This document shows, piece by piece, positions 63,963-64,000 of a stretch of DNA of 64,000 bases (the first letter of the stretch is position 1; every line of letters starts with the position of its first letter). Under the pieces are notes generated by a model. The model saw nothing but the letters and a program-made list of their open reading frames with translations, did no database searches and was not told the DNA's origin. The stretch is from NCBI RefSeq assembly GCF_000336555.1, contig NZ_KB375281.1:873803-937802 (forward strand). Reading direction: 5' to 3'. The DNA comes from Afipia clevelandensis ATCC 49720. GTDB lineage: Bacteria; Pseudomonadota; Alphaproteobacteria; Rhizobiales; Xanthobacteraceae. A program made the translations under genes and the position numbers.

Positions 63963-64000
63963 ACTTTTAATCATGGGGTCGAGGGTTCGAGTCCCTCCGC
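63963..64000 (+). repeat. attR: partial tRNA-Lys copy
   Basis: 38 bases identical to 52486-52523, starting at the last base of the anticodon stem and running to the window end. The 5' half of a tRNA is missing in front of it, so it is a remnant attachment site and not a second gene. Confidence 0.92.

Larger units (their letters stand above)
52486..64000. mobile_element. tRNA-Lys-integrated phage-satellite-like element, about 11.5 kb
   Basis: Bounded by tRNA-Lys direct repeats. The inventory from right to left is tyrosine integrase, AlpA-like excisionase, unknown small genes, possible small packaging gene, large terminase, two terminase-coupled unknowns, HTH gene, replication-initiator-like gene, HEPN-like/SIR2-like operon and a LexA-boxed divergent pair. 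No portal, capsid, protease, tail or lysis gene is visible. The right attachment repeat is cut by the window edge. A reduced prophage is the alternative to a true satellite. Confidence 0.85.

Noticed and set aside
63963-64000. Second tRNA-Lys gene at the right edge
   Set aside because: Only the 3' half matches. The sequence in front does not supply a D-arm or acceptor 5' strand, so it is an attachment remnant.

Overview
The window is about 63% G+C by eye and reads as chromosome of an alphaproteobacterium of the Bradyrhizobium/Afipia/Rhodopseudomonas/Nitrobacter group (Nitrobacteraceae). Evidence for this is the gene order (dgt-argS-SPOR-nagZ-scpAB-tatABC-serS-surE-pcm-nlpD, then yajC-secD-secF), LexA boxes of the GTTC-N7-GTTC type, a Gln at the GyrA position equivalent to E. 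coli Ser83, and the intergenic palindromes typical of these genomes. The species cannot be fixed from sequence reading alone.

Bases 1-52531 are core chromosome. They begin inside an RND efflux gene (its 5' end lies outside the window) and an exported amidohydrolase. Next come erpA and dgt (divergent), argS, a SPOR-domain protein, a TetR/GST pair with visible operators, nagZ-scpA-scpB (chromosome segregation), tatABC, serS (with an unusual insertion), surE, a single-domain response regulator, a thioesterase, pcm and an NlpD-like amidase activator. Then follow a DUF815 ATPase, yajC-secDF, a pair resembling the complex I assembly factors NDUFAF3 and NDUFAF6, trmFO, a copper-handling pair (DUF2946-like and YcnI-PCuAC fusion), patatin, DUF2189, DUF3597 and a Tat-signal FAH-family hydrolase. 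The last stretch holds two tandem GNAT proteins, an SPW-repeat membrane protein, uvrA with a LexA box, an outer-membrane barrel, ssb, gyrA, kup, coaD, two cyclophilins, queA-tgt, cysK, an orphan BrnA-like antitoxin, a Cys-type GrdB-like protein and small genes, one of them with a LexA box.

Bases 52486-64000 form an integrated element of about 11.5 kb. It sits in the 3' half of tRNA-Lys(UUU), and at least 38 bp of that tRNA are repeated at the right end of the window. It carries a tyrosine integrase, an AlpA-like excisionase, a full-length large terminase in a translationally coupled trio, a gene with replication-initiator features, an HTH gene, several unknown small genes and a LexA-boxed divergent pair. 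I see no portal, capsid or tail genes. This is the profile of a phage satellite or a strongly reduced prophage.

The cargo is a two-gene operon that is A+T-rich compared with its surroundings. It encodes a SIR2-like (NAD-binding) protein and a protein with a HEPN-like N-terminus and a C-terminal tail resembling superinfection-exclusion B proteins. A palindrome overlapping a TATAAT box lies in front of the operon. This SIR2-HEPN module is the best candidate for an undescribed anti-phage (inter-phage competition) system. That role is an inference from motifs and context.
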